64,000 bases of DNA, taken from assembly GCA_037013495.1 (NCBI GenBank), contig CM072803.1, forward strand, positions 56,743,627-56,807,626. The letters run 5' to 3'. Position 1 is the stretch's first letter; the number at the start of each line of letters is the position of its first letter. The position numbers and the translations under genes were made by a program. Below, one piece after another: positions 36,801-46,750 of the stretch. The notes beneath the pieces were generated by a model. It was given only the letters and a program-made list of their open reading frames with translations. It was not told the origin of the DNA and searched no databases. Source of the DNA: Hippophae tibetana (Eukaryota; Streptophyta; Magnoliopsida; Rosales; Elaeagnaceae).

Positions 36801-39800
36801 TGTTGTGTCTGCATTGCTAGTACCTAAAAAGGATAAGACTTGGAAGATGTGTGTGGACATCAAAGCCATTAATAAAATTACAATTAAGTATTGTTTTCCA
36901 ATTCCAAGGACAGAAGATATGGATCAACTAGAAGGTTCTAAGGTGTTTTCAAGACTGGACTTGAGAAGTGTACCACCAGATAAGGATACGACCTGGAGAT
37001 GAATGGAAAACTGCTTTCAAAACCAAAGATGATTGTATGAATGGTTGGTGATGCCTTTTAAGTTGTGCAATATCCCAAGCACTTTTTGAGTTTTGTTGTG
37101 GTGTACTTTGATAACATCTTGACCATAGTGTCAATCAAAGTGTACATTTGGACCATCTCAAGTCAGTGCTTCTAGTTCTCAAGGAGAAAACACTATATTT
37201 GAACCTAAAGAATTGTGAGTTCCTCACCAAAAAGCTCTTTTTCTGAGGATTCATCATTAGTGAAGATAGCATTTCTTTTGATGAAAGAAGATGAAAGAAA
37301 TTTCTAAATAACTTGCTCTCCCAAACTTTATTAAAGTATTTGAAATAGATATAGATGCTTCTATAGTGGGAATAGGTGCTGAAATGTCTCAAGGTGGGAA
37401 ACAAATAGAATTCTAGAATGAGAAGCTAAGTAGTGATAGACAAAAGAGGTCTATATATGAGTAGGAACTTTATGCTATAATGGGGGCTTTTAAGCATTGG
37501 GAACACTATTTGATACAAAAAGAGTTTGTTCTCCATAGTGATCACAAAGCCCTCGAGTTTCTCAACTTACAAAGAAACTTTTGAAGGTTACATGCCAAGT
37601 GGGTGATATTTTTGCAAAAATTCCCTTATATTTTTCAGTAGAAGGCAAGTAACCATAACAAAGTGACTAGTGCCCTTAGTACGAGACACCAAATTTTGAT
37701 CACTTTTAGAACCGAATTGATTGGCTTTGAGCTACTACCAAAACTATGCGACTCTGATGAGGACTTCTTTGATATTTGGAAGGCTTGTAAATCCAAAAGT
37801 AATGAAACTGGGGACTTCAACATTCAAGAGGGATGCCTTTTATAAGGTAATCAATTATTTACACCTAATAGTTCACTCGGAGAACACTTGATAAAGGAGC
37901 TTCATTGTGGAGAGTTACCAGCCCATGTTCAAAGAGACAAAACAATTAACATGGTTCAAGAGAGGTTCTGGTGGCCAAAGATGACAAGTTTGTGTAAAAA
38001 GGTGGGACTCAACACTAGACTCTACACTCCTCTCCCTGTTTCCAATACTATTTGGGAAGATCTCAGACTAGATTTTGTACTTGGATTATCAGTGACAAAG
38101 ACAAATTGATTCAATAATGGTGGTGGTGGATAGGTTTTCTAAATGGCACACTTTGTACCATGCAAGAAAACCAATGATGCTAGTCATATTGTAGCATTAT
38201 TCTTTAGAGAAATTGTGAAACTCTGTGGTGTTCCTAAGAGTTTGACCCCAGATATGGATGCCAAATTCTTAAGCCACTTTTGGAAAGAGTTCTGGAGGTG
38301 TTTTGACACTACTTTAAACTTTAGCAATGCTTATCAACCCCAATCGACGGTCTGATTGAAGCTATAAACAAACTTTGGGTAGTATGTTGAGGTGTTTGAT
38401 TGGAAAAAAACCCAAGACGTGGGACTCGACTTTGCCTCAAGTTGAGTTTGCGTTTAACAGCATGTTTAATAGGTCCACGGGTAAAAGACTATTTTTCATT
38501 GTGTATACGAATGTGCCTAATCACACAGTGGATCTGACTGCCTTTCCAAAACCAAGAAACCTTGTTGCTAAAAATATGGTTGAAGATTATCAACAATTCC
38601 ATGCTTAGAGCACGTATTGAAGAAATGAATAGACAATACAAACAACTAGCAAATAAACCTAGGAAAGCCAAAGATTATGAAGGAGAATTAGTTATGGCAC
38701 ATTTAAACAAATACAAGGCTCCCACTAGAACTCACAACAAACTTCAATTCAAGAAATTCGGACCATTTCAAATTCTCAAGGAGATAAACTCCAACACTTA
38801 CATCCTTTACCTTCCTTCTAATATGAAAATCTCTGCTACTTTTAATGTCTCAGATTTACACCCGTGTTGCCTACCTAATGCTGCACCAACTCAAGTTTTG
38901 GATTTAGAGTTGAACCTCTTCAAGAGGGAGGCTTTCATGTAGGGCATGAATTCTAATATCATTTCGGTTTTGTTTTATTAAGTTTCTCAAGCTGTGTAGT
39001 TTATCTGTTTTCTTTTCCTAAGGCTTGGTTATGGGCTGAACCAATTAACTTTCCATAGTTATGCCCAATAGTGATTTGTTTGTTGCTCAATTGTATTGTT
39101 AGTGTCAACAGATCCTCTTTAAGGTGTGACCATTTGGCATGTGAGTCAGTTGGATATTCCTTTGCTTGTAAACCAATTATCTTTGGTCTCAAATAAGTTA
39201 ATGGAATGAGTCGACGAGCTCTTCTTGTTATTCATTGATTTGATTATGTTAATTGAGACTTTCTACGTCAGGTTTTCACTTGTGAATTGAGTAGATAGTT
39301 TTAAAAACCCATCAAGTGGAGTTAAATAGAATCTCATCGACTAAATAGATAGTAAACAACTTTTAAAGGGTTCATCAAAGAGAGAATAGAGATAGAATTT
39401 AAGTTAGGTAAAAGTGATAGAAAGAAGCTCATTTAATATTGGTGAAAATTTTAGAGTGAGGAAGACTGAACTCATGACTTTACGCTCTGATACCGTGTTA
39501 GAGGAGAATTAGCAACTAATTCTCCTAAAACCTTAAGCCGTTAAAATGTGAGCTAATTATTCTCCTATATATAATATTTGGGTCTTAACATTAAGAATAC
39601 GACATGATTAGTAGTAAAAGGACTAATCTTTCTTTGGAGCCCACAACTATAAGCTCCATAACACTCATAATATTATCCAAAACAATCAAGTACACGAATG
39701 AAGCTAGTGAGTAATCAAAAAACACAAAAATAACACCTAGCTAACTGACCTTGGACTTGGAGAGTCATATTTTTTAAGTTACATAGATTACATAGGGAAG

Positions 39801-40776
39801 ATATGAAGATAGATAGGTGAAAAGAAGTGAAAGAAACATACACAGTGTCAGTAGGAATGACACCAACAGCTCCCTCTCTCAAAAGATTGGCTACTGGTTC
39901 CAATTTCCAACTGTCTGTTCCTGATGGATCCACTTTGATATATAGTAAGTCATCCTCCTAACATGAATAGACGGATTAATTAATCATGTCAAGATATCAC
40001 ATTTAATTAATTATGAATGCTTATAAACCAAGCTAACGGAAGCAGAAATACATACTCAAGACCTTACCAATTGCAAATTTGCAACAATCCAAGTTGAAAT
40101 ACAAAATTTAGCAGTTGTCGTGTGAATTATGAGAAACAATAATTGTAATTACTTTAACATCCTATGCGATGGCAAGATACGAATTACAAGCAACTATATA
40201 TAATCTACTAGCAAATCATAAGAACTTGTTGGGATTGGATTCTTGCCATTCATGTATTCATTCATAAGCCGAAACTCTATCTATAATCTAATGTAACTGA
40301 TTAAAAGAATATCAATTTAAGCATCAGCTTATTCTATCGTAATTCGTAGTAGACAACTCAAACACTTAGCTAATCCATCGGATTCTATTAACGGCAGAAA
40401 AATCGATTATTTCTATCCATCGTCTTTAGTGATTAATTATTTCACTATTTTCTCGTAAACCAAACAAACTAAACAAATCGATTTCAATTTATACACACAC
40501 ACACACACACAAAAGAACGATTAATAAAATTGAATTGAATAAAAAAATAAGAGAGAAAGAAAAATGCAAAAATACCTTAGTAAAACGAGGAGTAGCGTAC
40601 TTGAGACGCTTAGGACTTCTTTTAGCAGCCAAAGCCCAAATTTGGAGGCCAGAGGGTTTGGGAAAGCCTAAGGAAACAAGCTTCGGATAAGAATAGAGAT
40701 GACGAGTAGCGAACTCGAAGGTAGAACTAGACGATAGTAATAGCGGTTCGTTACCACTGAACAATTTTGCTTCCAT
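30833..40776 (-). CDS. Sua5/YciO/YrdC-family protein, nine exons, probably organelle-targeted
   Basis: Exons: 40776-40576, 39957-39842, 33912-33859, 33763-33739, 32943-32821, 32406-32240, 32071-32002, 31131-31033, 30922-30833. They total 945 nt, 314 residues, in one frame. Residues 1-67 are Ser-rich and basic with no early acidic cluster, like a plastid or mitochondrial transit peptide. The YrdC domain is about residues 85-275: [18 protein letters not shown] (96-113), [15 protein letters not shown] (Lys132), [25 protein letters not shown] (Arg207) and PLISTSVR (227-229), the Lys/Arg/Ser-Thr set that binds ATP and threonine-carbonate in Sua5/YrdC enzymes. These make threonylcarbamoyl-AMP for tRNA t6A37, whereas the related YciO group has an unsettled role; I cannot separate them. 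Intron 4 begins GC. Intron 2 carries nested retroelements. The start is the first ATG of the open exon. Confidence 0.93.
30923..31032 (-). other. Introns 8, 7, 6 and 5 of the YrdC-type gene (first of the set shown)
   Basis: All have normal borders: intron 8 (31032-30923, GTAAAG...TTTGTAG), intron 7 (32001-31132, GTATGT...TTTTAG), intron 6 (32239-32072, GTAGGT...TTTCAG) and intron 5 (32820-32407, GTAAGTG...TAACAG). Intron 7 includes a poly-A run at about 31380-31400. None contains a gene. Confidence 0.85.
32944..33738 (-). other. Intron 4 of the YrdC-type gene, GC-AG type
   Basis: The donor is CAAAG|GCAAGC and the acceptor TAATGCAG|CCA. The 25-nt exon 4 before it (33763-33739) encodes IKNIEPSK and joins in frame to [11 protein letters not shown]. 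The next GT downstream (AACATG|GTTTC) would shift the frame. GC-AG introns are a small minority in plants, usually with this AG|GCAAG context. Confidence 0.8.
33040..33670. repeat. Degenerate miniature element in intron 4
   Basis: The stretch is full of GAGCTCA-type words in both orientations (AAGCTGCTCAGCACAGCTC, ACTCACTTAACTCAC, AACTCAACTCAGCTCATCTC, AAAATGAGCTAGGC). Similar words occur at 62050-62230. Subterminal repeats of this kind mark small non-autonomous hAT elements. I could not find matched ends or a target duplication. Confidence 0.35.
34362..34715 (+). repeat. 5' LTR of the nested gypsy element
   Basis: It begins TGATGCAAGAGCATGAATTC and ends ACTTCATACGTCA. It aligns with 38935-39270 over its whole length, with substitutions and some indels, so the insertion is not recent. 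Confidence 0.88.
34717..34735 (+). other. tRNA-Met primer-binding site of the nested gypsy element
   Basis: AATTGGTATCAAAGCAGGGA follows the 5' LTR by one base. TGGTATCA-AGC is the initiator tRNA-Met complement with one change. Confidence 0.8.
34740..36097 (+). pseudogene. gypsy gag remnant with zinc knuckle
   Basis: The first part (34740-35490) is broken into short frames. The open stretch 35495-36097 contains the retrotransposon gag tail, with [14 protein letters not shown] near 35824-35866, a complete C-x2-C-x4-H-x4-C knuckle. Upstream near 35460-35560 is the [14 protein letters not shown] segment of the gag domain. It would bind element RNA. Confidence 0.85.
36090..37680 (+). pseudogene. 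gypsy protease, reverse transcriptase and RNase H remnant
   Basis: A protease-like [15 protein letters not shown] lies at about 36097-36140, with Asn in front of the usual Gly-Ser/Thr. Reverse transcriptase begins in 36610-37002: [20 protein letters not shown], then [18 protein letters not shown] and [11 protein letters not shown]. After 37000 the frame shifts and the catalytic YFDDI region near 37100 is reached with a deletion. RNase H follows ([18 protein letters not shown] near 37350; [13 protein letters not shown] near 37535). Several stops are present. Confidence 0.88.
37860..38940 (+). pseudogene. gypsy integrase remnant
   Basis: The integrase zinc-binding region starts at about 37888 ([19 protein letters not shown], then RFWWPKM), but its second Cys pair is lost. 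The core follows: [13 protein letters not shown] (first Asp), a [20 protein letters not shown] segment (second Asp), and AYQPQSTV, where a stop replaces the Gly-Gln before the last acidic residue. The C-terminal part 38562-38942 has [20 protein letters not shown] and [10 protein letters not shown], as in gypsy pol ends. Frameshifts occur near 38110, 38350 and 38600. Confidence 0.9.
38935..39270 (+). repeat. 3' LTR of the nested gypsy element
   Basis: It follows a purine-rich AAGAGGGAGGC and begins TCATGTAGGGCATGAATTC (first TG changed to TC) and ends ACGTCA. See the 5' copy for the comparison. Confidence 0.87.
39484..39495 (-). other. tRNA-Met primer-binding site of the TRIM-like element
   Basis: On the minus strand CGGTATCAGAGC directly follows the end of the 5' LTR (TCTAACA). 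It differs from the usual TGGTATCAGAGC at one base. Confidence 0.8.
40492..40512. repeat. (AC)n microsatellite in intron 1
   Basis: About ten AC units lie near the 5' end of intron 1 (39958-40575) of the YrdC-type gene. Confidence 0.9.
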
Positions 40777-41989
40777 ATCCAGTCAGTCTTTTTTGTTTCT
40801 CTTGAGAACTTATTAGCTACAATAGGCGCTAGAGGAAACAGAATCATTGGAGATGATCATCTCGACACACTTCTTACACAATTTTATTTTTATAAAAGTA
40901 AAAAATTAAAATGACTCCGTTGACTCTACTTAATATCCGCGCTTGAACGTAACAATCTCCCGATGATCGGGCATTTAAAAAAGTTGGAAACTCAATATAA
41001 CAATGTCTTTCCCAAGTAGAAGGGCTAATATGCGAACCATTAATTTCTTTATATATAAAATTTATTTTTAATTCACCTCGAAAAAATATTTTCGAAAACC
41101 ATTGTCAAAACAATAATGGTTAATTATATTTTTTAAATGATAATTACTAAATTCAAAATTAATAAAACATATCACATTACTTATTCTCATATAAATGTAT
41201 AATTTTTCCTCTAATTTAAATCAATATCATTGGTATCCAATGGTAGGCATCCCTATTTATTTTATTTTTTTGTGTACAAATATGAAATTTCATATTTTTT
41301 CCATTAATAGAGAGATAATTCTTACATTTAAGAAAGGTACAAAAAAATATTGTGTTTTTTAAGAGATACATCAAAAATATTTTTTATTTTGAAAAATGGT
41401 ACAATTTAATCTAAAATTACTATTTATAAAAATGAAAATATCGTTGATGTTCTTAATATTTAGCATATTTTCACTTATATCCTTAACTAGTTAACAGTAT
41501 TAACTTTTTATCGAATAATGTATTTTTTATATGACTCTAATACTAAATTAAAGCTAGCTTTTTTACAATGTTAGTTGTTACTTCTCGCAAGTTATTATTT
41601 AAAGACAATTTTTTAAATTTTTTATTAAAATATTGTTTTACCTTTGTATTTTCCTTATGTTTATTTTAAAATTGAATTATGGTTAGTTTCTTTGTTTTCA
41701 TTTCTTATTAATTAATTTTATAAATGTTATAAACAAATATTTAATAATTCAAGATCCTTAATTGACTTAAAATTATTATTATCATACCTGAATTTAATGT
41801 GTTTACTACAATCTTTCCTTCTGTTTTCGTCTTCTTTTGTTACACTTGATATGCCTCAACTTATCAAACCTCAATACCCTTCTGGTAATGAAGAAACTTT
41901 TGCATCTGTACATAGTATGGTGTCAAGACTTACTAGAAAATTAAAAAACGAGTGATGTAATCTATTTTATTCATAATTTAATAATTATT
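40777..41989. other. Intergenic region with the promoter of the YrdC-type gene
   Basis: The gene is read leftwards from 40776, so its 5' untranslated region and promoter lie here. The first 60 bases are pyrimidine-rich on the plus strand. No clear TATA box at the right distance is visible, as is common for housekeeping genes in plants. From about 41040 on it is AT-rich and without coding signal. Confidence 0.4.
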
Positions 41990-42130
41990 ACAATTCTTAA
42001 AGCTAACTAAGAACCTAAAGATCGATTCTTAACTACTTATAGTTTCTAGATACACAACTCCTAAGTGAATTATTTTTTAAGTAAAGAGATTGTCCTTTCT
42101 AAAGTTGTGTCCAACTAATGAAAATTATGA

Positions 42131-42142
42131 GTTCTTTTTATA
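42131..42142 (-). promoter_or_regulatory. TATA-like box in the non-coding part of the pararetrovirus
   Basis: The minus strand reads TATAAAAAGAAC downstream of the polymerase region, where these viruses have their main promoter. Activity is not implied. Confidence 0.4.
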
Positions 42143-43379
42143 GGATAAGGCATTCTTGTTTACAATAATGGGAAATCAATATTTTACCCTTGCTTTGATA
42201 ATTCAACTAACTTTTTGTTTTTAGCTTTTGAATATAAGCCTTTCATTTCCTTAGTATAACCTGCCAATTGAAGATGAAGGTTCTACATCTTTATTTCTCT
42301 TTGTCGTTTTCTACAAACAATCATTTTGATGATGTATTAAAATTTGCCTCAATCTTACTGATTTTTCTTCATCTTATTCAATGAGGGTCATATTGCTAAA
42401 AAAATGATTATGACTTTATTAGTCGAATAATTACTTTGATTTCAAAATAATTATCAATTTTTTTGAGTTCATGATAAAATTAACCTAACATACGTCCTCT
42501 TAATATACAATGTTCATTTATATTCAATTCATTTTCTAGAAGCACCATTGGTTCTAAAACTTCTTTATTAATGTTGGAAATCCTTAATTTGATAAAATGA
42601 TAAAGACTAACACAACCTTCTTCATTTAAGTCCATACGTGAACTAAAAAATCTGATATAGATACGTTTGTCCCCTACTTTGATCTTTTTCGTAAAGTTCT
42701 TGATAGTTTATTGTCTCTACAAGACGCATTTTCTAAAATAGTACTAGTGATAGTATTATATTTCCTAAGGTCTTCAACCTATTTAGTGGCAATGGTTGTT
42801 ATTGTAATACTGTAGAGTAATTTTTAATTATATCTTTTGGAGTTATTTTTTTTTTACTATATAATTGGTATAATTGTCTTTTGCTTTTATTCTATTAGTG
42901 AAAGCTCTATGAGTTATTTCACTAAATCTGATAATAGCTTTGCTTTCTTCAGGCCAGTTGTTGTAAATTTCTGATTTTTGGACCATTACAAACCACATAA
43001 TTCGTTTTCTGGTCTTCGTTTTATGGTCTTCTTTTTCTGCTTCTTTAGCTCAATTGAGCTTTTTATTTCTTTTAAGATATATTACTCTCTTTTGAACTGT
43101 TAGGTTCTTCCTTCTCATTTTGAATTCCTTCTTTAGAAGTTTTAACTTCTTTAGAATGAATTTTTGATTGGGATTACTCTTTAGAGTTTTTGGACTCTAA
43201 TGGTTGTTTCAAACAGTTAAGTTCTTCCTCTTTAATTTCTATCTCCAAAAGATATTTCTCTGGGTATAAAACCTCGAGTTGTTCATGAAGGATTCTTATC
43301 TCATTTTTCTTTATCTTGATCTTGATACCAAGATGTTTCATTCCTATAAGAACAAAAATAGTTAAAGGTGTTAATTCTC

Positions 43380-44135
43380 TTGTAAGGCATCTACTAAATT
43401 ATTGTTATTTCCCAAAAGGTATTCAATATCAAAATTGTAGTGGTTAAACAATTATTTCCATCTCACTAATATTTCTTGTTTATAATCACATGCAATATTA
43501 ATCCTTAAAAAATAACCAAAATTTTTATTATCGATTCTGAAAATAAATCTAGAACTTATTACATATATTGTAAATTTCTTAATAGCTTTTTTAACCACTA
43601 AGAATTTTTTTTCATTACTAGATAATTTAATTATGGATCATAGAAAGATCTTAATGTATATCTACAAAGATATTTATCTTTGTCATCTACTTTTACTTTT
43701 AAAGCTACTTCTAAATATTTATGTGAAACATATGTTTAAATTATCATTTTATCATCTGAACCTAAATGATATAAAGTTGGTAAACTTTTTACCCGTGCTT
43801 TTACCTTATTCATGTACAAAGTATATTGTTTTGTCTGTTTTCAAATATGATCTTTTCTCAATTTTATTTGTAATAGTTTTTGCATCTCTGCAAGTTTTTT
43901 GATACATGCTTTAGCTTATGTCAAACATCCAAGGAAGATTTTTAATTTATTTTTGTCTTTTAATTCACTAAAAAATCCTCGAATGTTATTAAGTATATAT
44001 GGCTATATATTACGTTTTTCATCTTCAATTTCTAACCATAAATACTTACTTTTTTTGCTAAGAAATTATTGCTTTCTTCATAAAAAGTACAATGCCTTTT
44101 TTTTTTGCATTCTTGTAGAATATTAATAATATCCA
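43380..44135 (-). pseudogene. Pararetroviral RNase H remnant
   Basis: Downstream of RT on the minus strand, weakly preserved pieces (for example a YLVMKKNSLWL-like segment near 43600 and a DIEYLLGNNNNLVDAL segment near 43420) correspond to the RNase H domain and the short helix that ends it in this family. Stops are frequent and I cannot confirm the four acidic residues. Confidence 0.55.
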
Positions 44136-44139
44136 AATA

Positions 44140-45110
44140 ATATTTATTTAGCTCAATACTAAAAATCAAAATATTATCTATGTAAACATAGCAAATATTT
44201 TTGTAATTTCTTCAAGATGTTGTTCATATACCTTTGAAAGATACATGTTGCTTATTTTAATCTGAATAGTGCAATAGTCCATTGAATTATCCTTAAGGAA
44301 AAATAAATTTCGTTAGTTTTTGAGATTCCTCAACCAGTTCAAATCATCAATTTCTTGTGATGATTTTTGTTCCTATGTTTGTGATATAGCGATTTCCTTT
44401 CCTTTAGGTGTGTTGGTAGAAAAGGGAGGATGAGGAATGGAGTCCAACCTAAATGTACAACCAGGATTAAAGAATGTAGAGGGATGGCTTATTACACATG
44501 TGGCATGCCTTTCTTTACAAATCAATGAGACAAAGAATTACTCAGGGTTGTATTTAGGGCTTTTGCCAAAGGAATGGAATGGGACCCTTTCTAAGCAAGG
44601 CAATCCCAATAGAAGAAGATCTACCTTAGGGAATGGAACTGATTTTCTTAGTAGTTAACACTTTGCCTCATTTACTCTGAGTAAAGAAGGAATTATTTGA
44701 TCCTTCATAATTTTTCAAAATTCACTTTTATAATCAAAACTTGAGAAATATTTCTTTCTTTTTATTACTAATAATAATTCTTCTTTCTTTGGAATAAAGT
44801 ATCTATCATCACTAGTTTTTTTATTCAATGATTTGAAGTTTATTATCATTCTCCTTTTTACTATTCTCTTTTCAACTTCATTTTCAACTAAGAATGATAG
44901 ACTAGAGTGTGGTGAATTACTTGATATTATGATTTTTAGTTCCAAAATTTGTTGAATTTATTTTTCAAATTCAATCCTATCCTCTAGAGTATAAATCAAA
45001 GGTTTTACTCTAATGAATTTGTTAGAATCTCTTATCTTTATGTTAATAATTATTTTAGATTTGTTTATTTTTAGATATAAAGGATTTTCTAAGCTTATTG
45101 TTTTTAATAA
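44140..45110 (-). pseudogene. Pararetroviral reverse transcriptase remnant, interrupted
   Basis: The best-preserved part is 44945-44715: ELKIIISSNSPHSS, FLVENEVEKR, RRMIINFKSLNKKT and KKYFSSFDYKSEF, the RT fingers and palm of plant pararetroviruses. A stop lies just upstream (44959). After about 44665 the similarity is lost, and it returns near 44300 with a TIALFRLK...IFQRYMNNI segment. The catalytic box reads YIDNILIF (Asp at 44176-44178, Asn at 44173-44175), so the second Asp is gone. It cannot be active. Confidence 0.85.
44305..44662. other. Non-viral-looking insertion inside the pararetroviral RT
   Basis: This ~350-bp stretch is less AT-rich than its surroundings and shows no RT motif on the minus strand, although RT motifs stop on one side and resume on the other. 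Its plus strand is open from 44437 to 44658 (73 codons). That reading has no domain that I recognise. I found no clear inverted ends or target duplication. Confidence 0.4.
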
Positions 45111-45179
45111 ATTTCTAATACATGTTAACGCTTTATCTTCCTGAATTTCATTAAGAAAAGAATTTCGTTTCTTTTCTAT

Positions 45180-45670
45180 ATCTAATGAAATATTTTGTAA
45201 ATAACATTTTTGTCATTGTTTTATGTCTATCTCACCATGATTTTGCTTTTTATGTTATTCCATAAAAGTTAAGTTTGATATAGTCAAAGTTTTTTCTTAT
45301 TTCTCACACATAAATGGTTTCACCATCTAGTGTTACTAGACTTATTTTGTCTAAATATTGTGTAAAAAGTTAATATAAGTTTAGAAAATTATTTTCTATT
45401 AATAAATCAACTTATATTTCTTGTTAATATATGACAAGAATATGAATTTTCTCTCATCCTATACTTATATTTGTGTCTTTTAAGAACTTATTGAGATTTA
45501 TTATAGTATTGCTAAAAATGCTTACAATTAAATCTTTCTGTGCTTGTTTTCAGAGTTCTTCTAAGAATACATATTTATTAGCTACACATATGATAGCTCA
45601 TTTATCTATCTATGCATGTAAATGATAATTTGTATAACCTTTAAATTTTAATCCTACCTTAATATAAGTA
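45180..45670 (-). pseudogene. Pararetroviral aspartic protease remnant
   Basis: The minus-strand stretch between the zinc knuckle and RT has the layout of the retropepsin of this family. There is a KFKGYTNYHLHA strand, then an Asp within IDK, then IICVANKYVFLEEL, and later VDLLIENNFLNLY and FTQYLDKISLVTLDGETIYV. The residues that should make the Asp-Thr-Gly active site are replaced by Asp-Lys-stop. Inactive. Confidence 0.65.
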
Positions 45671-45849
45671 CCATTTGGATTTGTAATACTATACAACTCA
45701 TTTTTCTAATTATGAGTATTCATATTGTGAGTCATTTATTTCATCATCAATTTTTTCTAATAGATAACTACTACAAGTATTATTTATACCTCATTCTTTT
45801 ATTGGTTATAATTTCATCGTAAAAGCTTCTTCTAATATTTTTACTTTCT

Positions 45850-46750
45850 ATGAAAATTTATTTTTAAATTTCTTTTTATGTTGAAGCATGTTAGAGAATT
45901 CATTAGCATAATGTCCTTCCTAACTGTAAATCCAAAATCTACATTTCTTTTTCCCTCATGGGTAATAATTTTTTTGCTTTTTGGTGGCTTATATATTTTT
46001 CTTCTAAAATATATTTTTATATAAGGTTTTTTGTTACACCTTCTCTTGTATTTTTGGAAGTCCTATTTTTTAAATTTATATCTTTTGAATGTCTTGTGTT
46101 TTTTATATTTTTTATACTTTTACTTGTAAGATTTTATGTCACATCCATATTTGTTTTTACATTTTAAAATCTATTATATCTCAATATATTTTATCATTTC
46201 CTCTTATTTATTTATATTTATGTCTTTCTTGATATTTAATGATTATTTAATTTTTAAGACTTCTTATTCTTCCTTAAAAAGTGTCTAGAACAATTTTTCT
46301 ACTTCTTTTATTCCATCCCTCTGTTATGGTTTTATATAATATTCTAGATAATTTTTGAATAAATAATTCCTTATAAGTTTCTTGCATGGAGGGTGGTAAC
46401 ATATGATAATATATTTCATATTCACAAATAAATGAATTTATATAACATATTTGTTAAATGTCATTTGACTTCCTCAATTTCATTTTCACTAGATTCAGTG
46501 ATATGTCTTCTTTTATCTTCTTTGATAAATTCCTTATACATTTCATTTACTACATTATCTAAATACTCTTTTCATGTGTGAGCATTCCTTTAAATTTCTA
46601 AATGTTATTGTTCTATTAAATTTGTAAGCCAAATTTTAATGTTCCTTGTGAACTACTAAAACTCTACAAGTTAAAGGGTTTGATTGTGTGCTGGGAGAGG
46701 TTTGTATGATTACACCCATACTACTAGACCATTCATCTAAAGCTTTTTTT
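45850..46750 (-). pseudogene. Pararetroviral coat protein remnant with zinc knuckle
   Basis: A Lys/Arg-rich block (about 46150-45960 on the minus strand: YKKYKKHKTFKRYKFKK and further basic pieces) is followed by a degenerate knuckle, CRFWIYS then stop then EGHYANEF (about 45950-45895). The spacing of aromatic, Gly-His and Glu residues fits the CCHC knuckle of plant pararetrovirus coat proteins, but two of the four ligands are changed. The coat core upstream is too decayed to delimit. Confidence 0.6.

Larger units (their letters stand above)
34362..39270 (+). mobile_element. Ty3/gypsy retrotransposon nested in the TRIM-like element
   Basis: The two LTRs, about 354 and 336 bp, share long phrases (TCTGTTTTCTTTTCCTAAGGCT, TGACCATTTGGCA and GACGAGCTCTTCTTGTTATTC in the 3' copy). 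They end ACGTCA. The flanks GGTTG (34357-34361) and GGTTT (39271-39275) are a target duplication with one change. A tRNA-Met primer site follows the 5' LTR. Gag, protease, RT, RNase H and integrase come in gypsy order on the plus strand, antisense to the host gene. The element is dead: many stops and a deletion in RT. Confidence 0.93.
34209..39590 (-). mobile_element. TRIM-like miniature LTR element in intron 2, split by a gypsy element
   Basis: On the minus strand the 5' LTR (39590-39496) runs TGTTAAGACCC...TCTAACA and is followed at once by CGGTATCAGAGC (39495-39484), a match to the initiator tRNA-Met primer site. The other end is a polypurine AAGGAGGAG (34283-34275) and a 3' LTR (34274-34209), TGTTAATCC...TCTATCA. 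The outer flanks are TTAAG at 34204-34208 and TTAAG at 39591-39595, a perfect 5-bp target duplication. Without the nested gypsy element it is about 468 bp, the normal size of TRIMs, which have no genes. The 3' LTR has an internal deletion of about 25-30 bp. Confidence 0.88.

Noticed and set aside
41915..41932. Plus-strand TATGGTGTCAAGAC resembling a tRNA-Met primer site
   Set aside because: It is on the wrong strand for the minus-strand pararetrovirus and has several mismatches; no LTR lies before it.
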